Source: Hathewaya histolytica (GTDB lineage: Bacteria > Bacillota > Clostridia > Clostridiales > Clostridiaceae). From it: a stretch of DNA of 64,000 nucleotides. Below the pieces are notes generated by a model, which saw only the letters and a program-made list of their open reading frames with translations, did not search any database and was not told the origin of the DNA. The position numbers and the translations under genes were made by a program. Positions 1-10,000 of the stretch are shown piece after piece (the stretch's first letter is position 1; each line of letters begins with the position of its first letter). The DNA lies in assembly GCF_901482605.1 (NCBI RefSeq), contig NZ_LR590481.1, positions 930,001 to 994,000 on the forward strand, in the 5' to 3' direction.

Positions 1-702
1 GCGATTGATTTATTTAAGGGAAATAAAATAATAGATATTGCTCTAGAGTATGGATTTGAGACACATACTGGATTTTCAAGAGCTTTTAAAAAAGAATACG
101 GTTTTACTCCTACGCAATATTTAAAACGTATGGATGGTTATTTTGGTGAAAAACCAATATTAGAAATTGGAGGTTATATAATGAATCCTATTATTATTAA
201 AAAATCAGAGTTTAAAGTTGCAGGGTATGGCATTAGGACTAATGTTGCTAATAGAAACTACACAAAAGATATTGCTTCATTTTGGAGCAATTATGATGGA
301 GAAAATCTAGAAAGTAAAATGTACAAAATTTTAGAACCACCAAAGCATGGGGAGGTTGGTCTGTGTGTATCATCAAATGATCAAAATGGGGATGCAGTAT
401 ATCTTCTTGGGGTTATAGTCGATGATTTTACAAAAGTTACAGATGACATGTTAACAGTAGAAGTGCCAGAGGCAACCTATGCTGTATTTACAACGCCGCC
501 AGTAGACACAACTAAGGATCCCGAGCAGAATGAATTTGCAAGTGTAATAAAGCAAACGTGGAAATATATATTTGAAGAGTGGTTTAAGGATAGTGAATAT
601 ATATTTGATGAAAGTAAGATGGATTTTGAATTTTATGATGAGAGATGTCACGGCAGAAAAGACACTGTAATGGAAATTTATGTTCCTGTATTGAAACGAT
701 AG
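1..702 (+). CDS. AraC-family regulator, C-terminal part (HTH + GyrI-like domain)
   Basis: The reading frame is open from base 1, so the 5' end lies outside the window. The first ~42 visible residues are the second helix-turn-helix of an AraC/XylS DNA-binding domain (IIDIALEYGFETHTGFSRAF, then a YGFTPTQYLK tail typical of the family). The following ~190 residues resemble a GyrI-like/AraC effector-binding domain, the fold that binds small amphipathic molecules in Rob, BmrR and related regulators. Inferred role: a cytoplasmic ligand-responsive transcription regulator; ligand and targets are not visible. It is followed by a good hairpin terminator. An internal ATG at 130 exists but would discard the HTH, so the gene is treated as continuing from upstream. 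Confidence 0.88.
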   Translation, partial: AIDLFKGNKIIDIALEYGFETHTGFSRAFKKEYGFTPTQYLKRMDGYFGEKPILEIGGYIMNPIIIKKSEFKVAGYGIRTNVANRNYTKDIASFWSNYDGENLESKMYKILEPPKHGEVGLCVSSNDQNGDAVYLLGVIVDDFTKVTDDMLTVEVPEATYAVFTTPPVDTTKDPEQNEFASVIKQTWKYIFEEWFKDSEYIFDESKMDFEFYDERCHGRKDTVMEIYVPVLKR

Positions 703-732
703 ATTGCTATGCATATGATGTTATAGAACAAT

Positions 733-762
733 GGGAATCCTCTAAGGGGATTCCTTTATTAT
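733..762 (+). terminator. Intrinsic terminator after the AraC-type gene
   Basis: A 7-bp perfect stem GGAATCC/GGATTCC (734-740 with 748-754), 7-nt loop, followed by a T-rich run. Confidence 0.75.
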
Positions 763-869
763 AGGTTATATTCTAAAATATACACATATAGGTTATAATA
801 TAAATATTAAAGTGAAAATAAAAACATCTCATAAGTATGATTTTTCCTATAAGGTTAAGGGGGATTAAT

Positions 870-3800
870 ATGGCTTCAAAAGTAGGTACGGATTTAAAAA
901 GATTAGGGGATGAATCAATAAGAGTATATGATAAAAGTGATATAACTATAAATAACATTGAATATAAGTCCATTGAAGTTAGTAACGAGAATTCAATAAG
1001 GGATGAACTATTAAAAGCTAGTGAGACAGGACTCATTAATAAATTAATAGATTCTAATTTAGCTTTAACGCCTAAGTTGGTTGTAAATGATTATTCTAGG
1101 GGAAGTAAAGTATTAAGTGAAATAATATCGGAACTTAATAAGTGCGAAGAATTTTTTATATCAGTTGCATTTATTACTAATAGTGGGATACTTCCTTTAT
1201 TAGAAACTTTAAAAGCTTTAAATGAAAAAGGGATAAAAGGTAAGATTTTAACTACGGATTATTTAAATTTTAGTGAGCCAAAGGCATTAAAAAAGCTTTT
1301 AACGTTTCCTAATATAGAACTTAAGTTATATAGCAAAGAGAATTTTCACACAAAAGGATATATTTTTAGATATACAGATCATTATAAATTAATAGTAGGT
1401 AGCTCTAATCTAACTCAAACAGCTTTAACTAAAAATAAGGAGTGGAATTTAAAGGTTTCATCTTTAGAAGAAGGTTCATTAACAGAAGGGGTTATTTCAG
1501 AGTTTAATCAGCTTTGGAATGATGCAGATGAACTAACTATTGAATGGATAGAGACTTATGAGGAAATATATAGAAAACAGCTTGAGTTTACTAGAAAAAG
1601 TAAGGTTCCTAAACTTGCCCAATATAAATTAAAGCCTAATAAGATGCAGGTAGAAGCAATACAGGGGTTAGAAAGACTTAGAGAAAATGGACAAGATAGA
1701 GGTCTTTTAATTTCGGCAACAGGAACAGGTAAGACTTATTTATCTGCATTTGAACTTAGAAACTACAATCCTAAAAGAGCATTATTTATTGTACATAGAG
1801 AACAAATTGCAAAGCAGGCATTAAATAGTTTTGGAAATGTATTTGGTGATACAATGAGTATGGGGATATTATCAGGTACTAGGAAAGAAATAGATAAGGA
1901 TTTTATATTTTGTACAGTCCAGACACTATCAAAGGACGATGTACTACATAGCTTTGACAAAAATGAATTTGATTATATTGTAATAGATGAAGTTCATAAA
2001 GCAGGAGCAAATAGTTATCAAAAAATAGTTAATTATTTTAATCCTAAATTTCTTTTAGGTATGACAGCAACACCTGAAAGAAGTGACGAATTTGATATAT
2101 TTAAAATGTTTAATCACAATATTGCATATGAAATACGCTTGCAACAAGCATTAGAAGAGGATTTACTTTGTCCATTCCACTACTTTGGAGTTTCAGATAT
2201 TACAATTAATGGAGTTGAGTTAGACGATAAATCGGATTTTAAATGCTTAGTGGCTGAAGAAAGAGTAAATCATATTATCGATAAAATAAATTTTTATGGA
2301 TATTGTGGTGAAAGAGTAAAGGGATTAGTGTTCTGTAGTGATAAAAAAGAGGCTAAAGAGCTTTCTGATATATTTAATACAAGAGGATATAAAACCGTTG
2401 CACTAACAGGAGAAAACTCACAAGAGGAAAGAGAAAAAGCTATTGAAAGATTAGAGCAGGATGAAATTTTAAATTCATTAGATTATATTTTTACTGTAGA
2501 TATATTTAATGAGGGAGTAGATATACCTTCTATAAACCAAGTTGTAATGTTAAGGCCAACTAAATCTTCAATAGTATTTGTGCAACAGCTAGGTAGAGGT
2601 CTTAGAAAAAATAAATTTAAAGAGTATGTTGTAATAATAGATTTTGTAGGAAATTATAATAATAACTTTTTGATTCCAATAGCCTTATCAGGTGATAGAA
2701 CCTTTAATAAAGATACTATTAGAAAGTATGTTATGGAAGGAACAAGAGTTATACCTGGTTGTTCTACTATTAATTTTGATGAAATATCAAAAAAGAGAAT
2801 ATTTCAATCAATAGATTTAGCAAATTTCAATGATATAAAATTAATTAAAGAAAGTTATTTTAATCTCAAACAAAAAATTGGCAGGATACCTAGTTTGGGT
2901 GACTTTGATAAATTTGATTCTATAGATCCATTAAGGATTTTTTCTACTAAATTAGGTTCATATTATAACTTTTTAAAAAAGTATGATACAGAATATACTG
3001 TAGAGCTTAATGACATAGAAGCTTTATTTATTGAGTTTATTTCTAAAAAGTTAGCTTCAGGTAAGAGGCCACACGAACTTATAATGATTAAAAATCTAAT
3101 TAATAATAAATTAGACTTAATAGGTGAGTTAAAACATGAACTTAAGAAGCTATATAATATAGATTTTAAAGATATTACTGAAACAAACGTAATTAATATA
3201 TTAACAAATGAGTTTCCAACTGGATCAGCTAAAAAGACATATTCTAAGTGTATATTTATAGAAAGACAAGGCAATTATTATACTATTTCATCTGAATTTA
3301 AAAGTTGTATTGAAAATAACTTTTTTAAAGATATGGTTATGGAATTAATAGATTTTGGTTTAAGTAGATATAATAAAAATTATAGTAACAGGTATATGAA
3401 TACCAATTTTCAATTATATCAAAAATACACATATGAAGATGTATGTAGGCTTTTAGAGTGGGAAAAGGGTGAAGTAGCTTTAAATATAGGTGGTTATAAA
3501 TATGATAAAACCACTAATACCTACCCTGTGTTTATTAATTATGATAAGTCAGATAACATAAATGATACTATAAATTACGAGGATAGATTTGAATCAGAGT
3601 CACAGTTAATAGCAATTTCAAAATCAGGTAGAACTACAACATCAGAAGATATTGTTAAGGCTTATAATGCAGAAGATCATGGAGTAGAAATGACTTTATT
3701 TGTGAGAAAAAATAAAGATGATAAAATCTCAAAGGAGTTTTATTTCCTAGGAAAAATAAAGGCAGTAGGAAAGCCACATGAATTTACAATGAAAAATACT

Positions 3801-3878
3801 GCAAAAACAGCTGTAGAAATAAGATATAAATTAATTACGAAAGTAAGAGAAGATATTTATGATTATATAATATCGTAG
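870..3878 (+). CDS. PLD-nuclease/SF2 helicase, DUF3427-type
   Basis: A 1002-residue protein. Residues ~75-210 look like a phospholipase D-type nuclease domain, with an HxK motif (H160, K162) followed by a VGSSNLT segment. Residues ~255-620 are an SF2 helicase: Walker A ATGTGKT at 283-289, Walker B/motif II DEVH at 373-376, a TATPER motif, and motif VI QQLGRGLRK. The ~350-residue C-terminus fits the DUF3427 family that commonly ends such proteins. The start at 870 is chosen over the in-frame ATG at 837 because an AGGGGG ribosome site sits 8-13 bases before it. Family knowledge: this nuclease-helicase arrangement occurs in restriction-like and mobile contexts; a role in DNA restriction or repair is inference. 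A GreA-family gene follows on the same strand and a Nudix gene converges. Confidence 0.85.
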   Translation: MASKVGTDLKRLGDESIRVYDKSDITINNIEYKSIEVSNENSIRDELLKASETGLINKLIDSNLALTPKLVVNDYSRGSKVLSEIISELNKCEEFFISVAFITNSGILPLLETLKALNEKGIKGKILTTDYLNFSEPKALKKLLTFPNIELKLYSKENFHTKGYIFRYTDHYKLIVGSSNLTQTALTKNKEWNLKVSSLEEGSLTEGVISEFNQLWNDADELTIEWIETYEEIYRKQLEFTRKSKVPKLAQYKLKPNKMQVEAIQGLERLRENGQDRGLLISATGTGKTYLSAFELRNYNPKRALFIVHREQIAKQALNSFGNVFGDTMSMGILSGTRKEIDKDFIFCTVQTLSKDDVLHSFDKNEFDYIVIDEVHKAGANSYQKIVNYFNPKFLLGMTATPERSDEFDIFKMFNHNIAYEIRLQQALEEDLLCPFHYFGVSDITINGVELDDKSDFKCLVAEERVNHIIDKINFYGYCGERVKGLVFCSDKKEAKELSDIFNTRGYKTVALTGENSQEEREKAIERLEQDEILNSLDYIFTVDIFNEGVDIPSINQVVMLRPTKSSIVFVQQLGRGLRKNKFKEYVVIIDFVGNYNNNFLIPIALSGDRTFNKDTIRKYVMEGTRVIPGCSTINFDEISKKRIFQSIDLANFNDIKLIKESYFNLKQKIGRIPSLGDFDKFDSIDPLRIFSTKLGSYYNFLKKYDTEYTVELNDIEALFIEFISKKLASGKRPHELIMIKNLINNKLDLIGELKHELKKLYNIDFKDITETNVINILTNEFPTGSAKKTYSKCIFIERQGNYYTISSEFKSCIENNFFKDMVMELIDFGLSRYNKNYSNRYMNTNFQLYQKYTYEDVCRLLEWEKGEVALNIGGYKYDKTTNTYPVFINYDKSDNINDTINYEDRFESESQLIAISKSGRTTTSEDIVKAYNAEDHGVEMTLFVRKNKDDKISKEFYFLGKIKAVGKPHEFTMKNTAKTAVEIRYKLITKVREDIYDYIIS

Positions 3879-3936
3879 ACATAAATAGAATCTTTGGCTT
3901 CAGATGGAGTTTTTACTCAGAGGAGGGTATTTGTAC

Positions 3937-4401
3937 ATGAAAAACATATTAACAGAAGAAAATATGAATAAATTAAAAGAAGAATTAGAATATAGAATGA
4001 CTACAAAAAGAGGTGAAATAGCAAAGGAAAAATTAGAAGCAGCAGCTCATGGTGATAGGTCAGAAAATGCAGAATACAAAGAAGCTTGTGCAAACTATAG
4101 AGAAAATGATAATAGGATTCAATATTTATTAACTATGATTTCAACTGCAAATGTAATAGATGAGAAAAATCAAGATAAGTCAGTACTAGGCGTTAATAGT
4201 AAATGTAAGATTAAATTTGTAGAAGATGAATTTGAAACAACTGTATCACTAGTAACTACTATGGATGCAGACCCAGAAAATATGCTTATAAGTGTAGAAT
4301 CAGATTTAGGAAAAACATTAATGGGTAAAAAAGTTGGAGATATAGCTGAAGTTGATGCTCCAGGTGAAAAATATACAGTAGAAGTATTGGAAATTATATA
4401 A
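3937..4401 (+). CDS. GreA-family transcript cleavage/elongation factor
   Basis: A 154-residue GreA/GreB-family protein. The N-terminal coiled-coil carries the tip motif GDRSENAEYKEA, with acidic residues D40 and E43 corresponding to the pair that coordinates Mg2+ in the RNA polymerase active site (D41/E44 in E. coli GreA). The C-terminal half is the FKBP-like domain ending in GKKVGDIAEVDAPG and EVLEI. Known family role: reactivates backtracked RNA polymerase by stimulating transcript cleavage. The start at 3937 follows AGAGGAGGG; an upstream ATG at 3904 lacks a site. It lies 58 bp after the helicase gene, probably a second copy besides the usual housekeeping greA, which is not in this window. 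Whether it serves the helicase locus is unknown. Confidence 0.9.
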   Translation: MKNILTEENMNKLKEELEYRMTTKRGEIAKEKLEAAAHGDRSENAEYKEACANYRENDNRIQYLLTMISTANVIDEKNQDKSVLGVNSKCKIKFVEDEFETTVSLVTTMDADPENMLISVESDLGKTLMGKKVGDIAEVDAPGEKYTVEVLEII

Positions 4402-4500
4402 TAGGGAATAAGAGCCTTGCCGAAGGGAGAATCCATACTGTATGCCTTTGCAAATAAATTTTTAAGTAGTAGAGATTTAGAAAAGATATCTTGCATGTAA

Positions 4501-4530
4501 AAAGTCTTGGAGAAAATCCAAGACTTTTTC
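4501..4530. terminator. Bidirectional terminator between greA-like and nudix genes
   Basis: A 10-bp perfect stem AAAGTCTTGG/CCAAGACTTT with a 7-nt loop and T runs on both strands, placed between convergent genes. Confidence 0.88.
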
Positions 4531-4569
4531 TGTTAAATGTTATTTGAATATAATAATGAATTTCTTGTG

Positions 4570-4968
4570 CTACTGTTTTTCTTTAATTAATTGTTCTACA
4601 GCAGGAACATCAGCAGGAGCCCAGTTTAAAGAAGTTAAATTTTCTTTAGGAAGCCAAATGAGCTTAGCGTGTTCATTAGCAGTAGGTTTACCCTCTATTA
4701 ATCTACATCTAACAGTTATTAAATTAACTATAAACTTATCATATTCATGGGAGTTATCATTAAAAACATCTATAAATTCTATAGTACAATCAAGCTCTTC
4801 TTTAATTTCACGAACAATGGCATCTCCTAAGGATTCACCCTCTTCGATTTTACCACCAGGAAATTCCCAAAGGTTAGGAAGGGACATCTTAGTTGATCTT
4901 AAAGCACATAATATTTCACCATTTTCATTTTGAATAATAGCACCAACAACCCTAATTAACTTCTTCAT
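4570..4968 (-). CDS. Nudix hydrolase, MutT-like NTP pyrophosphohydrolase
   Basis: A 132-residue single-domain Nudix protein. The Nudix box is visible as GGKIEEGESLGDAIVREIKE followed by EL, matching Gx5Ex7REUxEE; the late Gly of the consensus is Asp here. The opening (RVVGAIIQNENGEILCALRS) and the LWEFPGGK segment are typical of MutT/(deoxy)nucleoside triphosphate pyrophosphohydrolases, which hydrolyse oxidised or non-canonical NTPs to monophosphates. The start at 4968 is preceded by GGAGG at 8 bases; an upstream in-frame TTG overlaps that site and is rejected. It converges on the GreA-like gene and shares its terminator. Exact substrate cannot be told. Confidence 0.9.
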   Translation of the reverse strand: MKKLIRVVGAIIQNENGEILCALRSTKMSLPNLWEFPGGKIEEGESLGDAIVREIKEELDCTIEFIDVFNDNSHEYDKFIVNLITVRCRLIEGKPTANEHAKLIWLPKENLTSLNWAPADVPAVEQLIKEKQ

Positions 4969-5250
4969 GTACTTCACCTCCAATCACATTTTAACTAAAT
5001 AACATTGTTTAAGTCAATCTAAGAGGTATGCGTAAATTATAAACGTAATTTGTTTTATATCTTTATACAAAGGATATAAAATATAGGGTATACTATAAAA
5101 TGTAAGGAAAATATACAGCTTAAAGTAGCTATGAAAAAGTTAAAGCTACAAATATACAACTAAATATAAAGATATTTATACATTAGTTTAAAAACATTAG
5201 ACAAATGGTTTATTGAATAATAGATAAAATTAAGTTAGGAGTGAGAGTAA

Positions 5251-6945
5251 ATGAAAAGAATACCCTATGGTATTTCTAATTTTGAAGTTTTAAGAGAGAA
5301 GAATTATCTTTACGTAGATAAAACCTCTTATATAGAACTATTAGATAGATATGCTCCCTATAATTTTTTTATAAGACCTAGAAGGTTTGGAAAAAGTCTT
5401 TTTATATCAATGCTAGAGAATTACTATGATATAAATAAAAAGGGTAAATTTGAGGAGTTATTTGGAGATTTATATATAGGTAAAAATCCTACAGAGGAGA
5501 GGAATAGCTTTCTTGTGTGGAAAATAAGTTTTGCAGGAGTAGATGCAGGTCATGGTGAAGAAGAATTAAGAATTAGTTTTAATTCAAAAGTGCTTTTATC
5601 TGCTATAAGATTTGTAAACAAATACTCAGGTTTATTAGGTATTGATACTATTCCAAAAGAAATAGACAGTGCGGAAGTAATAGTACAATATATATCTTTA
5701 TTAGCTAGTAAAATAAAAATACCTGTATTTGTTCTAATAGATGAATATGATAACTTTGCCAATGAACTGATTACAGGAGGAAGACAAAGCACTTATAGTG
5801 GGATACTTCATGGTGAAGGTTTTGTTAAGGTATTTTATAAAGCTATAAAAGATGCAACGGCAGACAACTTTAATAGAATATTTATGACAGGGGTAAGCCC
5901 TATAATGCTAGATGACTTAACTAGTGGATTTAACATTACTATGAACTATACTTTAGATCAAAATCTTAACGCTATGATGGGTTTTACAAGGGATGAAATT
6001 TCTTATATTATGGATGAAGTTGAAATAAAGGAAGAATCCCTAAGAGAAAAAATATGTACGGATATGACAGAGTATTATAATGGATATAAATTTAATGAAG
6101 ATAGTAAAACAGTTTTTAATCCAGATATGTCTATGTATTTTCTTAATAATTATTCATTATATAATCGTTATCCTAAAGAAATGATAGATAATAATGTAAA
6201 AACAGATTATGGAAAAGTTAATCAGTTAGCTTATAATTTTAATGATAGGGAAGCACTAGAAGAAATAATGACTACAGGGGAAACCTCTACTATGCTAGTA
6301 GATAGATTTAATATTCATACTATGTATAGTGTGAAGGAAAACTTCAAATCCCTACTTTTTTACCTTGGAATGCTTACAATAAAGGAGCAAGGTCCATTAG
6401 GGACAGTACTTAAAATACCTAATTACGTGATAAAAACAATTTATTGGGAACAGTATTTTCAAAGAATGAATCTAGAGTATAATGTTCAGTTGCAAGATGT
6501 AAGAATAGCTGTTAATGAAATGAGAATGAATGGAAATATTCAGCCTTTAATAGAATTTGTAAAAGGCATATTAGAGGATTTATCCAATAGAGATTTAATA
6601 AAAATGGATGAAAAAAATATAAAAATGATACTCCTTACACTATTAGGCGTAGATAGCACTTATTTCATACAAAGTGAAGCTGAGAACAATAATGGCTATG
6701 TAGATATAATGCTAAAAAGAAAAATTCAATTTAAAGATATAACTAAATTCCAATGGATTATAGAACTAAAATATATAAAAGAAAGTGAAAGAGATGCATT
6801 AGACAAAGTAAAAGAAGAAGGATTAAAGCAGCTTCAAGGATATGCTGAAAGTAAAATGGTTAAAGGGGAACTTGGAGAAGAGGATTTAAATAAAGTATTA
6901 GTTATTGTAGTAGGTAAAAAGGATATTTATGCTTTGGAAGTATAG
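5251..6945 (+). CDS. AAA-ATPase-like / PD-(D/E)XK nuclease-like protein
   Basis: A 564-residue protein of the abundant AAA-ATPase_like (PF09820) plus PDDEXK_9 (PF08011) family. The N-terminal part begins with the characteristic IPYGISNFEVLREKNYLYVD and has a P-loop RPRRFGKS (42-49), then a Walker B LIDEYD with D164-E165. Near the C-terminus, D485 in YVDIML and E505-L506-K507 in the WIIELKY segment match the D...(E)xK core of PD-(D/E)XK nucleases. Family members are often multicopy in anaerobes and their function is not established; defence or mobile behaviour is only suspected. A clear site (TTAGGAG) precedes the start. It stands alone, with 267 bp of AT-rich DNA upstream in which I see nothing else. 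Confidence 0.87.
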   Translation: MKRIPYGISNFEVLREKNYLYVDKTSYIELLDRYAPYNFFIRPRRFGKSLFISMLENYYDINKKGKFEELFGDLYIGKNPTEERNSFLVWKISFAGVDAGHGEEELRISFNSKVLLSAIRFVNKYSGLLGIDTIPKEIDSAEVIVQYISLLASKIKIPVFVLIDEYDNFANELITGGRQSTYSGILHGEGFVKVFYKAIKDATADNFNRIFMTGVSPIMLDDLTSGFNITMNYTLDQNLNAMMGFTRDEISYIMDEVEIKEESLREKICTDMTEYYNGYKFNEDSKTVFNPDMSMYFLNNYSLYNRYPKEMIDNNVKTDYGKVNQLAYNFNDREALEEIMTTGETSTMLVDRFNIHTMYSVKENFKSLLFYLGMLTIKEQGPLGTVLKIPNYVIKTIYWEQYFQRMNLEYNVQLQDVRIAVNEMRMNGNIQPLIEFVKGILEDLSNRDLIKMDEKNIKMILLTLLGVDSTYFIQSEAENNNGYVDIMLKRKIQFKDITKFQWIIELKYIKESERDALDKVKEEGLKQLQGYAESKMVKGELGEEDLNKVLVIVVGKKDIYALEV

Positions 6946-7074
6946 GATATGATTTTTATTTAGAAAATTAACTTTTGTAAAGAATGGAAAAGAGCATGCT
7001 CAACTGATTAAAGATAGAGAAGGGAAATATTATGCTATAATCATATATAGTAAGAAGATACTGGGGGGATTTAG

Positions 7075-10000
7075 TTGACAAAAAATAAATCAAAGAAAAA
7101 TGTATTAAATATAAAAACTTTAAGTAGAATTTTATTCCCTGAAATTCAAGTTGTAGATTATATAAACGAGATGGGGATTGTAGATAGAAAGGTCTTTAAA
7201 AAGGACAAAAAGGCTGTTAATAACTCTGTAGCAAAGGCAACAAGTACAGTAGATAAAAAAGTAGCAAATGCAACAAGTAACGCTGGTAAGCATATAGGAA
7301 AGACAGTTTCAAATACAGTAAAAGATACGGAAAAAGTAGTGCAAAATCTTGGTAATACTATAGTGAATCTAGATTGTAAGCCTTTAGAAGTTAACAAAAC
7401 TAAATTAGAATTGGATGCAGCTTTTCAAAGGGTAGAGAACACTCTATCAGAATACGTACTTGGACAAAAAGAATTTTTAAGCAAGCTTTCTATTGCATTT
7501 AAAAGACCTTTTGCTTATGGAAAAACTGATGGAATAAGCAATACTATATTTATAACTGGCCCAAAGGGATCAGGGAGACATCTTTCAGTAAAAGCTATTA
7601 CTAGATTTTTAAAAGAAGAGAATATATTTAAGAAATCTGGAGTATTTTCTTTGGATTTAGCTAAGTATAAACTGGAAAAGGATGCAGAAAATCTATTTTT
7701 AGATGATCTTTATAGTGCACTTTATGGACAGAACCAAGTAGTTGTTTTCGATAACTTTGATAAGTGTCATTCAAATGTTTTAGATACTATTACAAAGCTT
7801 GTAATAGATGAAAAGGTTAATTTGAATAGAAGATATATAGATGAAATGGATCATATGGTAGATGTTACAGGAAAAGGTTCACTTACATTAGATACCACTG
7901 ATGAGATATTAGCCAATGGTAAATATCTTATTTTTATAACAGAAAAAAGTGAGGAAAGCATTAAAACAATGTTTTCAAGCAAGTTTGTGGAAAGAATTTA
8001 TGACATAATTCAAACTGTACCACTTACTAGAGAAATTATTTCTACGATTGGAAGGTTTATTCTGGAAGAGTATAAGGAAAAGATACAGAATAATTTAGGT
8101 ATTGTAATTAGATTCCAAGAAAGTGTATTAAATTGTGTAGTGAATAATTGTAACAAAGCTTATGGTGCTCATGCATTAAATGATTATATTGAAGAGAATA
8201 TATATAGGCCTCTTGTGGAACTAGAGTTAAAAGGAAAGTTATCCAATGAGAAACTTTATATTTTAAGTGAAGATCATAACATATTAGTTCTAGAGGATAA
8301 TTCAGGTAGAACTGAATTGTCATCTGTAATAAAAAAGATAGATATAGAAGGTATAGAGCAGTTAAATAAAGAACTTGAAAGCATTATTGGCTTACATAAC
8401 GTTAAGTCTTTTATAAGGACTTTGCAGGATAATATAAAAGTACAAAATCTAAGAAAATCGCAAGGGTCAAAAGAAGCAAAACTCTCATTGCATATGATTT
8501 TTACCGGTAATCCTGGTACAGGAAAAACTACAATGGCGAGAATTATGGCAAAGTATTTAAAAGCATTAGGCTATTTGTCTAGTGGTCATCTTGTTGAAGT
8601 TTCGAGAAACGATTTGGTAGGCCAATACGTAGGTGAAACTGCACAAAAGACTACAGCAAAGGTGAATTCGGCTATTGGGGGTATATTATTTATTGATGAA
8701 GCTTATTCTTTAGCTAGAGATAATAATGATATTTTTGGAGTAGAAGCTGTAGATAGCCTTGTAAAGGCTGTAGAAGATAACAGGGATGATCTAGTTGTCA
8801 TACTTGCAGGTTATTCAAAGGAAATGGAGGACTTTTTAAAGACTAACAGTGGCTTAAAGTCTAGATTTAACTATACTGTTGAATTTCCAGACTATACAGC
8901 AAAAGAACTTTTAGAAATTTCAAAGATAATTGCAAAACAGAATGGATATGAAATTCATAGTGATTTAAATGAAGAGATCATAATGCTATTTGAAAGCAAG
9001 CAAATTAAGGGCATAAATGATAGTGGTAATGGAAGACTTGCTAGAAATATAGTTGAACAAGCTATTGCAAATCAATCTAGAAGATTATCAGCAATGGGTG
9101 AAATGAATATAAACAAAGATGAAATAAATAAACTTACTATAAGTGATTTCGGATTGGACAAAAAGGTAGACTTTAACCTTGAAGAGGAACTTTCTAAAAT
9201 AACCGGTCTAAATGAAGTAAAAAGCTTTATAAGAGGCTTAGAAAAACAGATAATTGCAAAAGAAAAGAGAAGGAAACTTGGAATTAATGTAGAGTCTTCA
9301 CAATCACTGAATATGATTTTTACTGGAAACCCTGGAACTGGAAAAACTACCATTGCAAGGCTTGTAGCAGATTTAATGAAGAAGATGGGGATTTTAAAAT
9401 CTGGTCAGCTTATAGAAACAGACAGAAGTGGGCTTATAGGTCAATATATTGGAGAAACAACTAAAAAGGCTACAGAAGTATTTAAATCAGCATTAGGCGG
9501 AGTATTATTTATTGATGAAGCTTATGCTTTAATGTCTTCAGAAAATGATCCTATAGGAAAAGAGGCTGTAGATGTATTGGTAAAGCTTGTGGAGGACTAT
9601 AGAGGAGAAGTTATAGTTATTCTCGCAGGATATAATAAGGAAATGAGTGAATTTTTAAATACAAATTCAGGTTTAAGTTCTAGATTCCCTCTTAAAGTTG
9701 ATTTTCCAGATTATAATTTAGATGAACTTTTAGAAATAGGAAAAGCAATGATTAAAAGAAAAGGTTTTATACTTGCAGGTAATGCTGAAGATGAGCTTCA
9801 AGATGCAATAAATACATCAAATAAAAAAGGTGGAGCAGAAAGTGGGAACGGAAGGCTAGTTAGAAATATAGTTGAAAAGGCTATAAGAAAACAATCTTCA
9901 AGAATAGCGGACATGGAAGAAATTGACCAGAAGGCTGTGGTTCTTTTAACTGAAGAAGACTTTGAAGCATATGTAGGGCAAAATAATAACTTTGACTTAG

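Noticed and set aside
4170-4496. Reverse-strand open frame of 108 codons across the greA-like gene
   Set aside because: It lies antisense to a well-supported GreA-family gene, lacks a ribosome site and has no recognisable domain.
6946-7074. Short open stretch reading VKNGKEHAQLIKDREG upstream of the AAA+ gene
   Set aside because: No start codon with a ribosome site and no family match; possibly a relic, not supportable as a gene.
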